Origin: an uncultured Oscillibacter sp.
GTDB taxonomy: Bacteria > Bacillota > Clostridia > Oscillospirales > Oscillospiraceae
NCBI GenBank assembly: GCA_910583785.1
Contig: CAJTZK010000013.1
Coordinates: 1-58,173 of the forward strand
Length of the DNA stretch: 58,173 bases
Reading direction: 5' to 3'
In this document: in pieces, positions 17,821 to 25,584 of the stretch
How the letters are laid out: the number at the start of each line of letters is the position of its first letter
How positions within the stretch are numbered: the first letter of the stretch is position 1
Made by a program: the position numbers and the translations under genes
Notes under the pieces: model-generated
The model's database searches: none
The model's input: the letters and a program-made list of their open reading frames with translations, nothing else
Told to the model about the DNA's origin: nothing

Positions 17821-18276
17821 TCAGGAGCCCTTCCGGGCCTTCCAGACCTGTGCCAGGATGTCTTTCAACACCAGGAAGGCCTCCAGCTCATTGTAGCCGT
17901 AGGTCCTTTTCAGCTCCTCCAGCAGCCGCTCCAGCTCCGCCTTGTAGGGGGCGGCGTCTACCTGGGACTGGTATTGGGCCAGAACAGGGTACTTTTGGCT
18001 CCACGCCTTGGTCCAGTCGATTTTGTCCGAGACCTTCTCCCGGGTGCGGCCGATGACCTCCTGGATTTCCCGGACCTCCAGGTCGAAGGCGATCAGCTCG
18101 TCCAGGGTCAGGCCGTAGAGCAGCGCCAGGTGCTTGGACTGGCGGATGTCCGGCAGAGTCTCGTCCGTCTCCCATTTGGAGATGGTCTGGCGGCTCACCC
18201 CCAGCTTTTCCGCCACGGCCTCCTGGGACAGGCCCTTCTTCTTCCGGGCGTCGGACAGATTGCTTCCCAAACTCAT
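17821..18276 (-). CDS. XRE-family helix-turn-helix regulator
   Basis: 151 residues from ATG 18276 with AGGAGGT 8 nt upstream; the longer frame to 18360 lacks this. Residues 4-60 are a classical Cro/CI HTH (LSQEAVAEKLGVSRQTISKWE). The remaining 90 residues are helical and charged, without a recognised sensory domain, and end AFLVLKDILAQVWKARKGS. Cytoplasmic DNA-binding protein; targets unknown. It lies alone between the hydrogenase operon and the HAD phosphatase, transcribed with the hydrogenase direction but separated by a strong terminator. Confidence 0.85.
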   Translation of the reverse strand: MSLGSNLSDARKKKGLSQEAVAEKLGVSRQTISKWETDETLPDIRQSKHLALLYGLTLDELIAFDLEVREIQEVIGRTREKVSDKIDWTKAWSQKYPVLAQYQSQVDAAPYKAELERLLEELKRTYGYNELEAFLVLKDILAQVWKARKGS

Positions 18277-18393
18277 TCTGTGACCTCCTGTGTTGAAGTT
18301 AATTCTATTATAGAGGGTTTTCCCGGAGAACGCCAGCGGCGTTTCCTTGCACTTCCGCACGGATTCTTAACAGTCCGGCGGCGAAATTCGGGC

Positions 18394-18422
18394 TTGAACC
18401 CCGTGCGAGGATGGGGTATACT
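18394..18422 (+). promoter_or_regulatory. Promoter of the HAD phosphatase gene
   Basis: TTGAAC and TATACT, 17-nt spacer; the leader to the start codon is about 125 nt. Confidence 0.6.
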
Positions 18423-18551
18423 GGACCGTAAAGCGCCACAGCGCAGAAACGGGAGCATGAAAAAGAAGCATTCCAGGCGGCGCTCCTTGCTGCAGCTCCG
18501 CCGCCCGCGTTTCTTGAATGTTGCCTGATATAGAAAGAAGGAACTCCACCC

Positions 18552-19322
18552 ATGATCCGCCTCATTGCCAGCGACATCGACGGGACCCTGCTCCAAAACG
18601 GAGCCACGGAGATTCCCCCGGAGATCTTTGACCACATCCACCGCCTGGAAAAGAAGGGCATCCTCTTTTGCCCCGCCAGCGGACGGCAGTACACCAGCCT
18701 CCGGCGGCTCTTTGCCCCGGTGGCGGACCAAGTGCCCTTCCTCTGCGAAAACGGCGCGGTGGTCTACGGCCCCGGAAGCCCTGGACCCATTTTAAGCAAA
18801 ACCGTCATGGACCGCCGCCTAGCCGAGGAGCTGTGCGCCGGGATTCTGGCCCTGCCGGAGACGGAGGTGCTGATCTCCGGCGCCGATGTCAGCTACCTCT
18901 GCCCCAAGACCCCAGACCTGGAGGACCAGATCCGCTGGTTCCTGGGCAACCGCACCGCCGTCCTCCCCGCCCCGGCGGACGTGCCGGAGGACATTATTAA
19001 AGTATCCGCATACTGCCCCAACGGCATCGAAGCCGCCAAGGCCGCCCTGTTTCCCAAGTGGGAGCAACATTTCCGCTGCGCCGTGGCCGGAGCGGTCTGG
19101 GTGGACTTCACCCTGGCGGACAAGGGCCTGGGCATCTCCCGGCTCTGCGGGGCCCTGGGCCTCCGGCTGGAAGAGGTCATGGCCTTCGGGGACAACTACA
19201 ACGACATTCCCATGCTGGAACAAGCGGGCCGTCCCTACCTGATGGAAACCGCCGCGCCGGAGCTCCGGGCCCGCTTCTCCACCCGCTGCCGGACCGTGGC
19301 GGAGGTGCTGGAGACCCTGTAG
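18552..19322 (+). CDS. Cof-type HAD-IIB sugar/nucleotide phosphatase
   Basis: 256 residues. Motif I SDIDGTLL with nucleophile D8 and acid D10, motif II CPASGR, motif III lysine around ADKGLGI, motif IV FGDNYNDIPML. The C2B cap lies between residues 80 and 185. Family members dephosphorylate sugar phosphates, nucleotides or cofactors such as FMN; sequence does not tell which. AGAAAGAAGGA precedes the ATG. Monocistronic by the look of the promoter upstream and the palindrome after it. Confidence 0.9.
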   Translation: MIRLIASDIDGTLLQNGATEIPPEIFDHIHRLEKKGILFCPASGRQYTSLRRLFAPVADQVPFLCENGAVVYGPGSPGPILSKTVMDRRLAEELCAGILALPETEVLISGADVSYLCPKTPDLEDQIRWFLGNRTAVLPAPADVPEDIIKVSAYCPNGIEAAKAALFPKWEQHFRCAVAGAVWVDFTLADKGLGISRLCGALGLRLEEVMAFGDNYNDIPMLEQAGRPYLMETAAPELRARFSTRCRTVAEVLETL

Positions 19323-19392
19323 CGCCAGCAGCCTTCGCCCAAAATTTGAACGGTTCTTTAATTTTTGTCATTTTTGTTACTTTTTTGCTCCG

Positions 19393-19427
19393 CCCGCCTT
19401 TACAAGGCGGGCGAAATTCTTTATAAT
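19393..19427 (+). promoter_or_regulatory. OppA promoter with a palindrome around the -35 box
   Basis: TTTACA (19399-19404) and TATAAT (19422-19427) have a 17-nt spacer. The -35 box is the loop of a perfect palindrome CGCCCGCC...GGCGGGCG, which could be an operator or the terminator stem of the HAD gene. Confidence 0.65.
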
Positions 19428-19510
19428 GGATGTCTGCCAAATCCGTCCCGTGACGGCGCGGCTGATCTCAAATTGGAAAAGGCGGCTGCCAGGCCGCCTT
19501 TGGAGGATTT

Positions 19511-21175
19511 ATGAAACAGCTCATCAAGTGTCTGGCGGCCCTGCTGCTGCCGGGGGCGCTCTGCCTGTCCCTGCTGTCCGGCTGTGCCAAGGACGGCGAG
19601 GGCATGGCCCTGGCCGTCTGCGTGGGGTCCGCCCCGGAGTCCCTGGACCCCATCTACGCCGAGGACACCGAAGGCCAGACCGTCCTGGCCCATCTCTATG
19701 AAAACCTTATGCGGGTGACGGTGGACAGCACGGGGAAGACCAGTGTCCTCCCCGGCATGGCCAAAAGCGTGGACCAGGAGGAGGAGACCAAGGAGGGCGC
19801 CATCACCGTCACCTACACCTTCCGCCTCCGCAGCGCCCGCTGGTCCGACGGGCAGCCCGTCACCGCCGGGGATTTCGTCTACGCCTGGCAGCGCCTGGCA
19901 AACCCCGCCACCGGCTCCCGCTACGCGGACCTGCTGTCCGTGGTCAAGGGCTATCAGGAGGCCCGGGCCGCCAAGGACATGAGCCTCCTCCAGGTGACGG
20001 CGAAAAACGACTCCACCCTGGTGGTGACGCTGAACGGGCGCTACGACTGGTTCCTAAAGGAGGTCTGTACCTCCCCCGCCGCCATGCCCCTGCGCCAGGA
20101 CGTGGTGCAGAAGCTGAAAGCCGCCTCCGGGGACAAGTCCTGGTGGGAAGGGGACCCCACCCAGCTGGTGACCAACGGACCTTACACCGTCGCCGCCCTG
20201 GAGGAGGGCCGACTCCTCCGGCTGGAGGCCAACAGCCGCTATTATGCCGCCCAGCCCGGTCCCCAGAGCGTCTCCTTCCACTTTGCCGGTTCGGCGGAGG
20301 AGGCCTGGTCCTTCTATGAGAGCAAGGCCGTGGACGCCGTTTGGCCCCTGCCGGACGCACGGCTGACAGAACTGGCGGCAGACCCGGAGTGGAGGCCCCT
20401 GCCGGAACTGGCCACCTATACCCTCCTGTTCAACTGCGCCTCGGAGCTGTTCAGCGACCCCGCCCTCCGGGAGGCCATGAGCCTGGCCATTGACCGGAAC
20501 GCCCTGGCCCAGGCGGCGGGGGCCGCCGCCTTGCCGGGAGAGGGCATGGTTCCCCCCGGCGTGCCGGAAAACGAGGAGGGGGACTTCCGGACCCTCAGCG
20601 CCGCCCTGCTGGACAACGACCCGGACCGTTATGAGGAACGCTGCCAGCAGGCCCGGGCCATGCTGGACGAGGCGGGGTATAACAGCGGCGCGGACCTAGG
20701 GGAACTGGAATTCCTATACCTGAAAAACGATGTGAACGACGCCGTAGTCCAGCTCCTCTGCCAACAGTGGCAGAAGGCCCTGGGAGTCCAGGCGGTTCCT
20801 AAGGGCTTGACGGAGCGGAACCTGATGGCCGCCCTGCGCAACGGGGAGTACGCCTTGGCGGGCCGGACCCTCACCGCCTCCGCTAACGACGCAGAGTGCT
20901 TCCTGATGTCCTGGACCTCCGAGAGCCGGGAAAACCTGGTCCGGTACCAAAGCAGCGCCTACGACACGCTGATGAAAATTGTCGCCGGAGCCGCCGACGG
21001 CACCGCCCGGATGGGCTGCCTCCACGACTCCGAGGCCCTGCTGCTGATGGACTTTGCCTGTTCCCCCCTCTATACCAAGGGCACGGACTGGGAACTGCGG
21101 GAAACCCTTACCGGAGCCTTCCGGGACCCCAGGGGCTGGTTCAGCTTCGCGGGCGTGGTAAGCCGGACGGTATAA
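19511..21175 (+). CDS. Peptide-type ABC transporter substrate-binding lipoprotein (OppA-like), orphan
   Basis: 554 residues, normal OppA length. Residues 1-25 are a lipoprotein signal with lipobox LLSGC (C25). The SBP_bac_5 fold is recognised by PESLDPIYAEDTEGQTVLAHLYENL, WSDGQPVTAGDFVYAWQRL and LREAMSLAIDRNAL. It would sit on the outer face of the membrane and hand oligopeptides to a permease, but no permease or ATPase gene is adjacent, so it must borrow a transporter or act as a sensor. GGAGGATTT precedes the start. A strong promoter and terminator make it a single-gene unit. Confidence 0.9.
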   Translation: MKQLIKCLAALLLPGALCLSLLSGCAKDGEGMALAVCVGSAPESLDPIYAEDTEGQTVLAHLYENLMRVTVDSTGKTSVLPGMAKSVDQEEETKEGAITVTYTFRLRSARWSDGQPVTAGDFVYAWQRLANPATGSRYADLLSVVKGYQEARAAKDMSLLQVTAKNDSTLVVTLNGRYDWFLKEVCTSPAAMPLRQDVVQKLKAASGDKSWWEGDPTQLVTNGPYTVAALEEGRLLRLEANSRYYAAQPGPQSVSFHFAGSAEEAWSFYESKAVDAVWPLPDARLTELAADPEWRPLPELATYTLLFNCASELFSDPALREAMSLAIDRNALAQAAGAAALPGEGMVPPGVPENEEGDFRTLSAALLDNDPDRYEERCQQARAMLDEAGYNSGADLGELEFLYLKNDVNDAVVQLLCQQWQKALGVQAVPKGLTERNLMAALRNGEYALAGRTLTASANDAECFLMSWTSESRENLVRYQSSAYDTLMKIVAGAADGTARMGCLHDSEALLLMDFACSPLYTKGTDWELRETLTGAFRDPRGWFSFAGVVSRTV

Positions 21176-21212
21176 GCCCAAGCCTGGAGACTGCCGTCTC
21201 CAGGCTTTTTTC
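21176..21212 (+). terminator. Terminator of the OppA gene
   Basis: AGCCTGGAGAC pairs with GTCTCCAGGCT followed by TTTTT, directly after the stop. Confidence 0.85.
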
Positions 21213-21240
21213 CGCAGGCGTGCCCTATCCGAAGATGTAC

Positions 21241-21297
21241 CCCTGCCGGGACGGGCCTGTGGGCCTGCCCCGGCGCCGTTCCTCCTATAAAACGCAC
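21241..21297 (-). repeat. Dispersed intergenic repeat, copy B
   Basis: Its reverse strand begins with the same 18 bases as copy A at 9468 and stays similar for about 30 more. It lies just upstream of the BI-1 promoter. Confidence 0.5.
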
Positions 21298-21327
21298 GGC
21301 CGGGTATGCCCTTTTTCCGCCCTCCCC

Positions 21328-21356
21328 TGGACATTTGCGGGGCGTTGTGCTATGAT
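21328..21356 (+). promoter_or_regulatory. Promoter of the BI-1 gene
   Basis: TGGACA and TATGAT with a 17-nt spacer, 29 nt before the start codon. Confidence 0.65.
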
Positions 21357-21384
21357 GGAGGAAACCAAAAAGGAGGGACTCTTT

Positions 21385-22095
21385 ATGCAGTTAAACGGAA
21401 TGGAATACCATGACCAGAGTCTCGGGACCTACACTGGGGAGCCCATCGGCGTCTACACCGCCAAGGCCTTCTTCTGGATGTTCCTGGGGCTGTTGACCAC
21501 CTTTGGCGTCGCTTTCTTCGGCTACGCCACCGGGAGCATCCTCTACGTCTTTGCCATCCCCTATTTCCATATCGTCCTGCTGGTAGTACAGCTGGGCGTG
21601 GTGTTTTTCCTTTCCGCCCGGCTCCACAAGCTCCGGGTCGGAACCGCCAGGGCGCTGTTCTTCGCCTACGCGGCGGTAACCGGCGTGGTCTTCTCCGCCT
21701 ACTTCCTGATGTTCAGCATGCTGAGCCTGATCCTGGTCTTCGCCATGACGGCGGTCTACTTTGGCGTTATGGCCCTGTATGGCTACCGCACCCAGACGGA
21801 CCTCACCCGCCTGCGGCCCATTCTGGTGGGCGGGCTGATTTTCCTGATCGTCTGCGGCCTGCTGTCCATGTTCCTCCCCCTGGGGATGGCGGACCGGGTA
21901 GTCTGCCTCGTCGGCGTAGCCATCTTCCTGGGTTTCACCGCCTACGATACTCAGAAGATCAAGGCGCTCTACACCGCCTATCAGGGGGATCCCGCCATGC
22001 TGGAGCGGGCGTCCATCTACTCCGCCTTGGAGCTGTACCTGGACTTCATCAACCTGTTCCTGTACCTCCTGCGCTTCCTGGGGAAAAAGAAGTGA
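21385..22095 (+). CDS. Bax inhibitor-1 / YccA-family membrane protein
   Basis: 236 residues from ATG 21385 (AAGGAGGG upstream). Seven hydrophobic segments after a 20-residue soluble N-terminus, ending in ELYLDFINLFLYLLRFLG, the family's C-terminal signature, and containing FTAYDTQKIK with the conserved aspartate of the BI-1 pH-sensing pair. Bacterial BI-1 proteins (BsYetJ) are pH-gated calcium leak channels of the cytoplasmic membrane; YccA interacts with FtsH. Which applies here cannot be told. Monocistronic, with its own promoter and terminator. Confidence 0.92.
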   Translation: MQLNGMEYHDQSLGTYTGEPIGVYTAKAFFWMFLGLLTTFGVAFFGYATGSILYVFAIPYFHIVLLVVQLGVVFFLSARLHKLRVGTARALFFAYAAVTGVVFSAYFLMFSMLSLILVFAMTAVYFGVMALYGYRTQTDLTRLRPILVGGLIFLIVCGLLSMFLPLGMADRVVCLVGVAIFLGFTAYDTQKIKALYTAYQGDPAMLERASIYSALELYLDFINLFLYLLRFLGKKK

Positions 22096-22103
22096 ATACA
22101 GGA

Positions 22104-22130
22104 AAAGCCCCGCCGGAAGGCGGGGCTTTT
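22104..22130 (+). terminator. Terminator of the BI-1 gene
   Basis: AAGCCCCGCC and GGCGGGGCTTTT around a short loop, 9 nt after the stop. Confidence 0.85.
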
Positions 22131-22156
22131 GGGATGTCGTTCCGCCCTCCGGCGGC

Positions 22157-22511
22157 TTACTCCAGGGGAAGGCCGTGCTGCTTCAAGAAGGAGAGCTTAT
22201 CCCAGTACCCCCTCTGAAAGAGGATTTTTCCTCTGCCACATGGAAAAATCCGCAGCCCCGGAGCCCGAGAGGGTCCCGCCACTCCAGGATCGCCCACTCC
22301 CCGTCTTCAAACAGGTTCTCCACGATGCAGGTCATGTCCGCCATGGAAAACTCCGCAGCGAACATCTCCCGGATGGCCGCGGCTCCGGACACCGGATCGT
22401 TGGCCACCTGATGTTAACCGCCGTATCATGGTAGAGGCTGGCAATTGCATCCACGTCGGCGCGGTTGAACGCCTCTACCCACTTCTGTACCACTTCTTTT
22501 GGCCGCAGCAT
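22157..22511 (-). pseudogene. SnoaL/NTF2-like protein gene broken by two frameshifts
   Basis: From ATG 22511 (AAAGGGGG upstream) the frame reads MLRPKEVVQKWVEAFNRADV and ASLYHDTAVN, typical of SnoaL-like NTF2-fold proteins. At about 22412 one base is missing and the sense continues in the next frame (VANDPVSGAAAIREMF, FEDGEWAILEWRD). At about 22232 a second base is missing in an A run, after which the third frame continues (RGYWDKLSFLKQHGLPLE) to a stop at 22157. Restoring both bases gives one protein of about 117 residues. Either a recent pseudogene or sequencing errors, the second being in a homopolymer. NTF2-fold proteins are often small-molecule isomerases or hydrolases; function unknown. 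Confidence 0.75.
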
Positions 22512-22549
22512 CCCCTGGCCCCCTTTCATGTTAGATATGCCCCCATTAT

Positions 22550-23473
22550 TCAGGCCAGGAAGCCCTTGAGGATACAGTCCTCCGCCTCCTCCTCGGTGAG
22601 GCCCAGGGTCTCCAGCTTCAGCAGCTGGTCCCCGGCGATCTTGCCGATGGCCGCCTCGTGGACCAGCTGGGCCTCGGTGCAGTTGGCGGTAATGGCGGGG
22701 ATGGACTTGATCTTGGCCGTCCCCATAATAATCGAGTCGCACTGGACATGGCCGAAGCACTGGGCATTGCCCACCATCCGGGGATAGAACACCTGCTGGG
22801 ATTGGTCCTGGGCCACGGAGCGGGAAATCACCCGGCCCTTGGAATCCTCGCCGTCCAGGATGATCTCCATGTCGCTTTCCGCCGTCTGGTCCCCGTGGGT
22901 CAGGAGGCGCTCCGTCACCACCGCCTCGGCTCCCTTGCCGCAGACGATTTTTGTGGAGCGCTTGGTGGAATCGATGCCCCGTATCTGGACCGTCTCCATC
23001 TGGATGGAGGCCCCCTCTTCCAAGTAGACCACCGTCTGGGGGTTCATGATCCGGCCTCCGGTTCCGTCCCCCTCGCCGTAGTGCTTTTCCGTATAGCGGA
23101 CCTTGGCCCCCTTGCCCACGTAGAAGGTATGGACCCCGTCGTGGCGGGACTCCTCCCCGCCGCAGTTGTGGATGCCGCATCCGGCCACAATGCTGACGTC
23201 ACAGCCCTCTCCGATGAAGAAGTCGTTATAGACCATTTCCCGGAGGCCGGATTTCGTAATGATGACAGGAATGTAGCAGGTCTCCCCCACGGTGCCGGGC
23301 TTCACCCGGATATCAATGCCGGGCTTGTCCTCTTTGGAGGTAATTTCAATGTGCTCCGTAGACTGGCGGCCATCGCAGCCGGAGTCCTTGCGGATGTTAA
23401 AGGCCCCCACGGGCTTGCCAATGAGGTCCGCGATCTTTTCCAACAAGCCGCGGTCGATCTCGGTATCCATCAT
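22550..23473 (-). CDS. SufB/SufD-family Fe-S cluster scaffold
   Basis: 307 residues, much shorter than SufB of E. coli (about 495), consistent with the minimal SufBC (SMS-type) systems of anaerobes. The beta-helix core is seen in repeated strands (GKGAKVRYTEKHYGEG, EEGASIQMETVQIRG, GKGAEAVVTERLL) and the C-terminal family part in QVFYPRMVGNAQCFGH, EAQLVHEAAIGKI and LTEEEAEDCILKGFL. It forms a complex with SufC and assembles Fe-S clusters in the cytoplasm. Start overlaps the sufC stop (TAATG). No SufS, SufU or SufD lies nearby, so sulfur must come from a desulfurase elsewhere. Confidence 0.9.
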   Translation of the reverse strand: MMDTEIDRGLLEKIADLIGKPVGAFNIRKDSGCDGRQSTEHIEITSKEDKPGIDIRVKPGTVGETCYIPVIITKSGLREMVYNDFFIGEGCDVSIVAGCGIHNCGGEESRHDGVHTFYVGKGAKVRYTEKHYGEGDGTGGRIMNPQTVVYLEEGASIQMETVQIRGIDSTKRSTKIVCGKGAEAVVTERLLTHGDQTAESDMEIILDGEDSKGRVISRSVAQDQSQQVFYPRMVGNAQCFGHVQCDSIIMGTAKIKSIPAITANCTEAQLVHEAAIGKIAGDQLLKLETLGLTEEEAEDCILKGFLA

Positions 23474-24210
23474 TACGCCATCGCCTCCTTCCTCAGCACC
23501 GGGCAGCCGCCCAGGGTGTCCGCCAAAATCTGGGGCAGAATCTCCGCCGGGGCCCCCCGGTGGCGGAGCCGCCCCTCTCCTACCACAATGACCTCATCCG
23601 CCAGGGAGATGATCCGCTCCTGGTGGGAAATGATGATCATCGTGGCCCCTCCGGCGGCATGGAGCTGCTCAAAGGTTTCCGTCAGCCGGGCAAAGGACCA
23701 CAGGTCGATGCCCGCCTCCGGCTCGTCGAAAATCATCAGCGACGCGCCCCGGGCCAGGATGGAGGCAATCTCAATGCGCTTCACCTCGCCGCCGGAGAGG
23801 GACGCGTCCACCTCCCGGTCCAAGTAATCGTTGGCGCAGAGGCCCACCCGGGTCAGGTACTGGCAGCAGCGGTCCTTGGACAGGGTCCCGTCCCCGCTGG
23901 CCAGGGTCAGCAGGTCCCGGACCGTCAGCCCCTTGAACCGGGGGGGCTGCTGGAAGCCATAGCTAATGCCCAGCCTCGCCCGCTCCGTGATACCCATGGA
24001 CGTGATGTCCCGCCCATTCCAGAGAATCTGCCCGGCGGTGGGTTTCACCAGGCCCATGACGCTTTTCGCCAAGGTGGTCTTACCGCCGCCGTTCGGCCCG
24101 GTGAAGACCACCAGCCGCCCGTCGCCGACGGTGAGGGAGATATCGTTCAAAATGCCCAGCTCCCCGCCGTCCTCGTGAACGGCGTAGCTGAGGTGTTTCA
24201 GTTCCAGCAT
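23473..24210 (-). CDS. sufC: Fe-S cluster assembly ATPase SufC
   Basis: 245 residues of an ABC ATPase: Walker A GPNGGGKTT, Q-loop SYGFQQPPRFKGLTV, signature LSGGEVKRIEIAS, Walker B SLMIFDEPEAGID, H-loop IISHQE. The tyrosine-phenylalanine-QQPP stretch and EVKR signature are SufC-specific. It drives conformational change in the SufB/D scaffold during cluster assembly. First gene of a two-gene sufC-sufB operon with AAAGGAGGAA before the ATG and a sigma-A promoter 40 nt upstream. Confidence 0.93.
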   Translation of the reverse strand: MLELKHLSYAVHEDGGELGILNDISLTVGDGRLVVFTGPNGGGKTTLAKSVMGLVKPTAGQILWNGRDITSMGITERARLGISYGFQQPPRFKGLTVRDLLTLASGDGTLSKDRCCQYLTRVGLCANDYLDREVDASLSGGEVKRIEIASILARGASLMIFDEPEAGIDLWSFARLTETFEQLHAAGGATMIIISHQERIISLADEVIVVGEGRLRHRGAPAEILPQILADTLGGCPVLRKEAMA

Positions 24211-24249
24211 GCGGGTTCCTCCTTTGTGCGTGAAACGGTTCCAGCCAGT

Positions 24250-24278
24250 ATTCTATCAGATACGGCAGGAAAAAGCAA
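24250..24278 (-). promoter_or_regulatory. Promoter of sufCB
   Basis: Reverse-strand TTGCTT and TAGAAT with a 17-nt spacer. Confidence 0.65.
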
Positions 24279-24312
24279 TGCGGCCTCTTGGGTTTTCCCC
24301 TACATTTTACCC

Positions 24313-24360
24313 AAATCCGCCCTTCTTATCTGTTGCAGGCGCAACAGGAACGGATTTTTT
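24313..24360 (+). terminator. Terminator-like hairpin upstream of the ferritin-like gene
   Basis: AAATCCG...CGGATTT encloses an inner CTGTTGC/GCAACAG hairpin and ends in six T. No forward gene precedes it, so it could be an attenuator in a leader. A TACAAT at 24371-24376 downstream could be a separate -10 box. Confidence 0.45.
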
Positions 24361-24398
24361 CCCCTCCGCATACAATGGGAGGAAAAGGAGGGACCCCC

Positions 24399-25121
24399 AT
24401 GGAACATACGACCCAATCCACGGAAGCCTATGATTTCCGTCAGTATGACCGCATCTGGCAGCGGGTAGCCCCGAACCTGGAGCCCTACCCCGGCATGGCA
24501 GCGGCCCAGCCGGTGGCTCCTGCCCAGCAGACGGCTTCCGTCCAGGCGGAGGCTTCCGTCCGCTCCGAGGCCCCCGGCCTTCCCATATCCCCGGCGCCCG
24601 CCGTCCCCGCGGTCCCGGTCCAGCCGGAAGTTCCCGCCGTCCCGGTTCCGGCAATCCCGGGGAGCCAGCTACCCGGCGCAGAGCAGAACCCCTGCTGCAT
24701 GGGCACCGAGGCGGCGGAGATGCTGGAGGTTATCATCGGTTACATGGAGGCGGCGCTGTCGGACCGGCGCTACCTCCTCGCCCTGGCCCGCCAAGCCCCC
24801 TCCTGGGCCCGGAAGGACCTGCGGGATATGGCGGCGGGCCTTCTGGACCAGGCCCGGCGGCTGATGGCAGCCCATTACCTCATCACCGGGCAGTGCTACC
24901 GCCCCAGCATCAGCGCCGAGCGCATCTACGTGGGCCGCTGGTGCCCCGCCCTCCGGGAGCGGTACCACGCGGCGGCGTGCAGCGGCCTTAACTACGCCCG
25001 CTCCGCCGAAGACACCATAGACCCCTGCCTCGCCAAGCTCTTTGAAGAGATGAGCCGGGAGTCCTACGCCCACGCGGAGACGCTGCTGGGGCTGCTCCAG
25101 CGGAGCCTGCAAAGCACATAA
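24399..25121 (+). CDS. Ferritin-like domain protein with proline/alanine-rich linker
   Basis: 240 residues from ATG 24399 (AAGGAGGG upstream). Residues 1-35 are polar, 36-95 a low-complexity Pro/Ala/Val linker (repeated PAVPAVPVQPEVPAVPVP type), and 100-240 an all-helical domain (MLEVIIGYMEAALSDRRYLL, AAGLLDQARRLMAAHYL, ESYAHAETLLGLLQ) reminiscent of ferritin-like/rubrerythrin four-helix bundles with Glu and His at spaced positions. It ends without membrane segments. Spore-coat ferritin-like proteins of clostridia have a similar look. Metal binding is inferred only from pattern; the assignment is tentative. Confidence 0.55.
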   Translation: MEHTTQSTEAYDFRQYDRIWQRVAPNLEPYPGMAAAQPVAPAQQTASVQAEASVRSEAPGLPISPAPAVPAVPVQPEVPAVPVPAIPGSQLPGAEQNPCCMGTEAAEMLEVIIGYMEAALSDRRYLLALARQAPSWARKDLRDMAAGLLDQARRLMAAHYLITGQCYRPSISAERIYVGRWCPALRERYHAAACSGLNYARSAEDTIDPCLAKLFEEMSRESYAHAETLLGLLQRSLQST

Positions 25122-25125
25122 CGGA

Positions 25126-25158
25126 AACGTCCCTCCGCCGCAAGACGGAGGGACGTTT
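25126..25158 (+). terminator. Terminator of the ferritin-like gene
   Basis: AACGTCCCTCCG pairs with CGGAGGGACGTTTT. Confidence 0.85.
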
Positions 25159-25262
25159 TGATCTCCAAGCCTCCAGGAAGCATCCCGCCCGCGGGTCTCA
25201 CCCCCGCAGGGGCGGGCCTCCCGGTGCGCTCCAGGGCGGCGGAGAGGCCCGCCTTTCCGCCG

Positions 25263-25481
25263 TCATCCCCAGGCCCGTTTAATCTCGTCCCGTTCGTGCT
25301 GGTTCTCCACCCAGTTTTCCAGGTACCCGCAGTCATGGCAGACATAGCGGGCCACGGGAATCCGCCTCACGGACAGCGCCCGGGTGATGCAGATGCTGTT
25401 GGCGAGGTAGCGGTGGGCGTCGTCCGGGACCCGGATGACATCCTCCGACCCGCAGACGGGGCAGCGTTTCGTGTTCTTCAT
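25263..25481 (-). CDS. Small zinc-ribbon protein
   Basis: 72 residues with two cysteine knuckles, CPVCGSED near the N-terminus and CHDCGYLE at about residue 48, separated by 38 residues: a zinc ribbon of the type seen in small nucleic-acid or protein-binding factors. GGAAGGA precedes the ATG, which follows the stop of a 29-codon ORF with only one intervening A (TAAATG), so it is the last gene of the GntR/ABC operon by spacing. Function unknown; such ribbons are often appended to transporters or stress proteins. Confidence 0.75.
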   Translation of the reverse strand: MKNTKRCPVCGSEDVIRVPDDAHRYLANSICITRALSVRRIPVARYVCHDCGYLENWVENQHERDEIKRAWG

Positions 25482-25571
25482 TTATATTCGGTCCTTCCAC
25501 AGTTTCCAAAGACGGTCCAGCAGCGGCAGCAGCAGGAGAAGCAGCAGCAAATGATTGGGTACATGAGGCAT
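25482..25571 (-). CDS. 29-residue leucine-rich hydrophobic peptide
   Basis: A short ORF with a strong AAAGGAG site 7 nt before ATG 25571. It begins MPHVPNH, then a run of eight leucines, a proline and two more leucines, and ends in an amphipathic basic tail (DRLWKLWKDRI). The shape is a single membrane span with a positively charged Trp-containing tail. It lies 13 nt after the ABC permease gene and its stop abuts the next start codon, so it is likely translated as part of the operon. It could be a transporter subunit, a leader peptide or a membrane-active peptide. Not a recognised family. Confidence 0.5.
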   Translation of the reverse strand: MPHVPNHLLLLLLLLPLLDRLWKLWKDRI

Positions 25572-25584
25572 TGCGCATCTCCTT

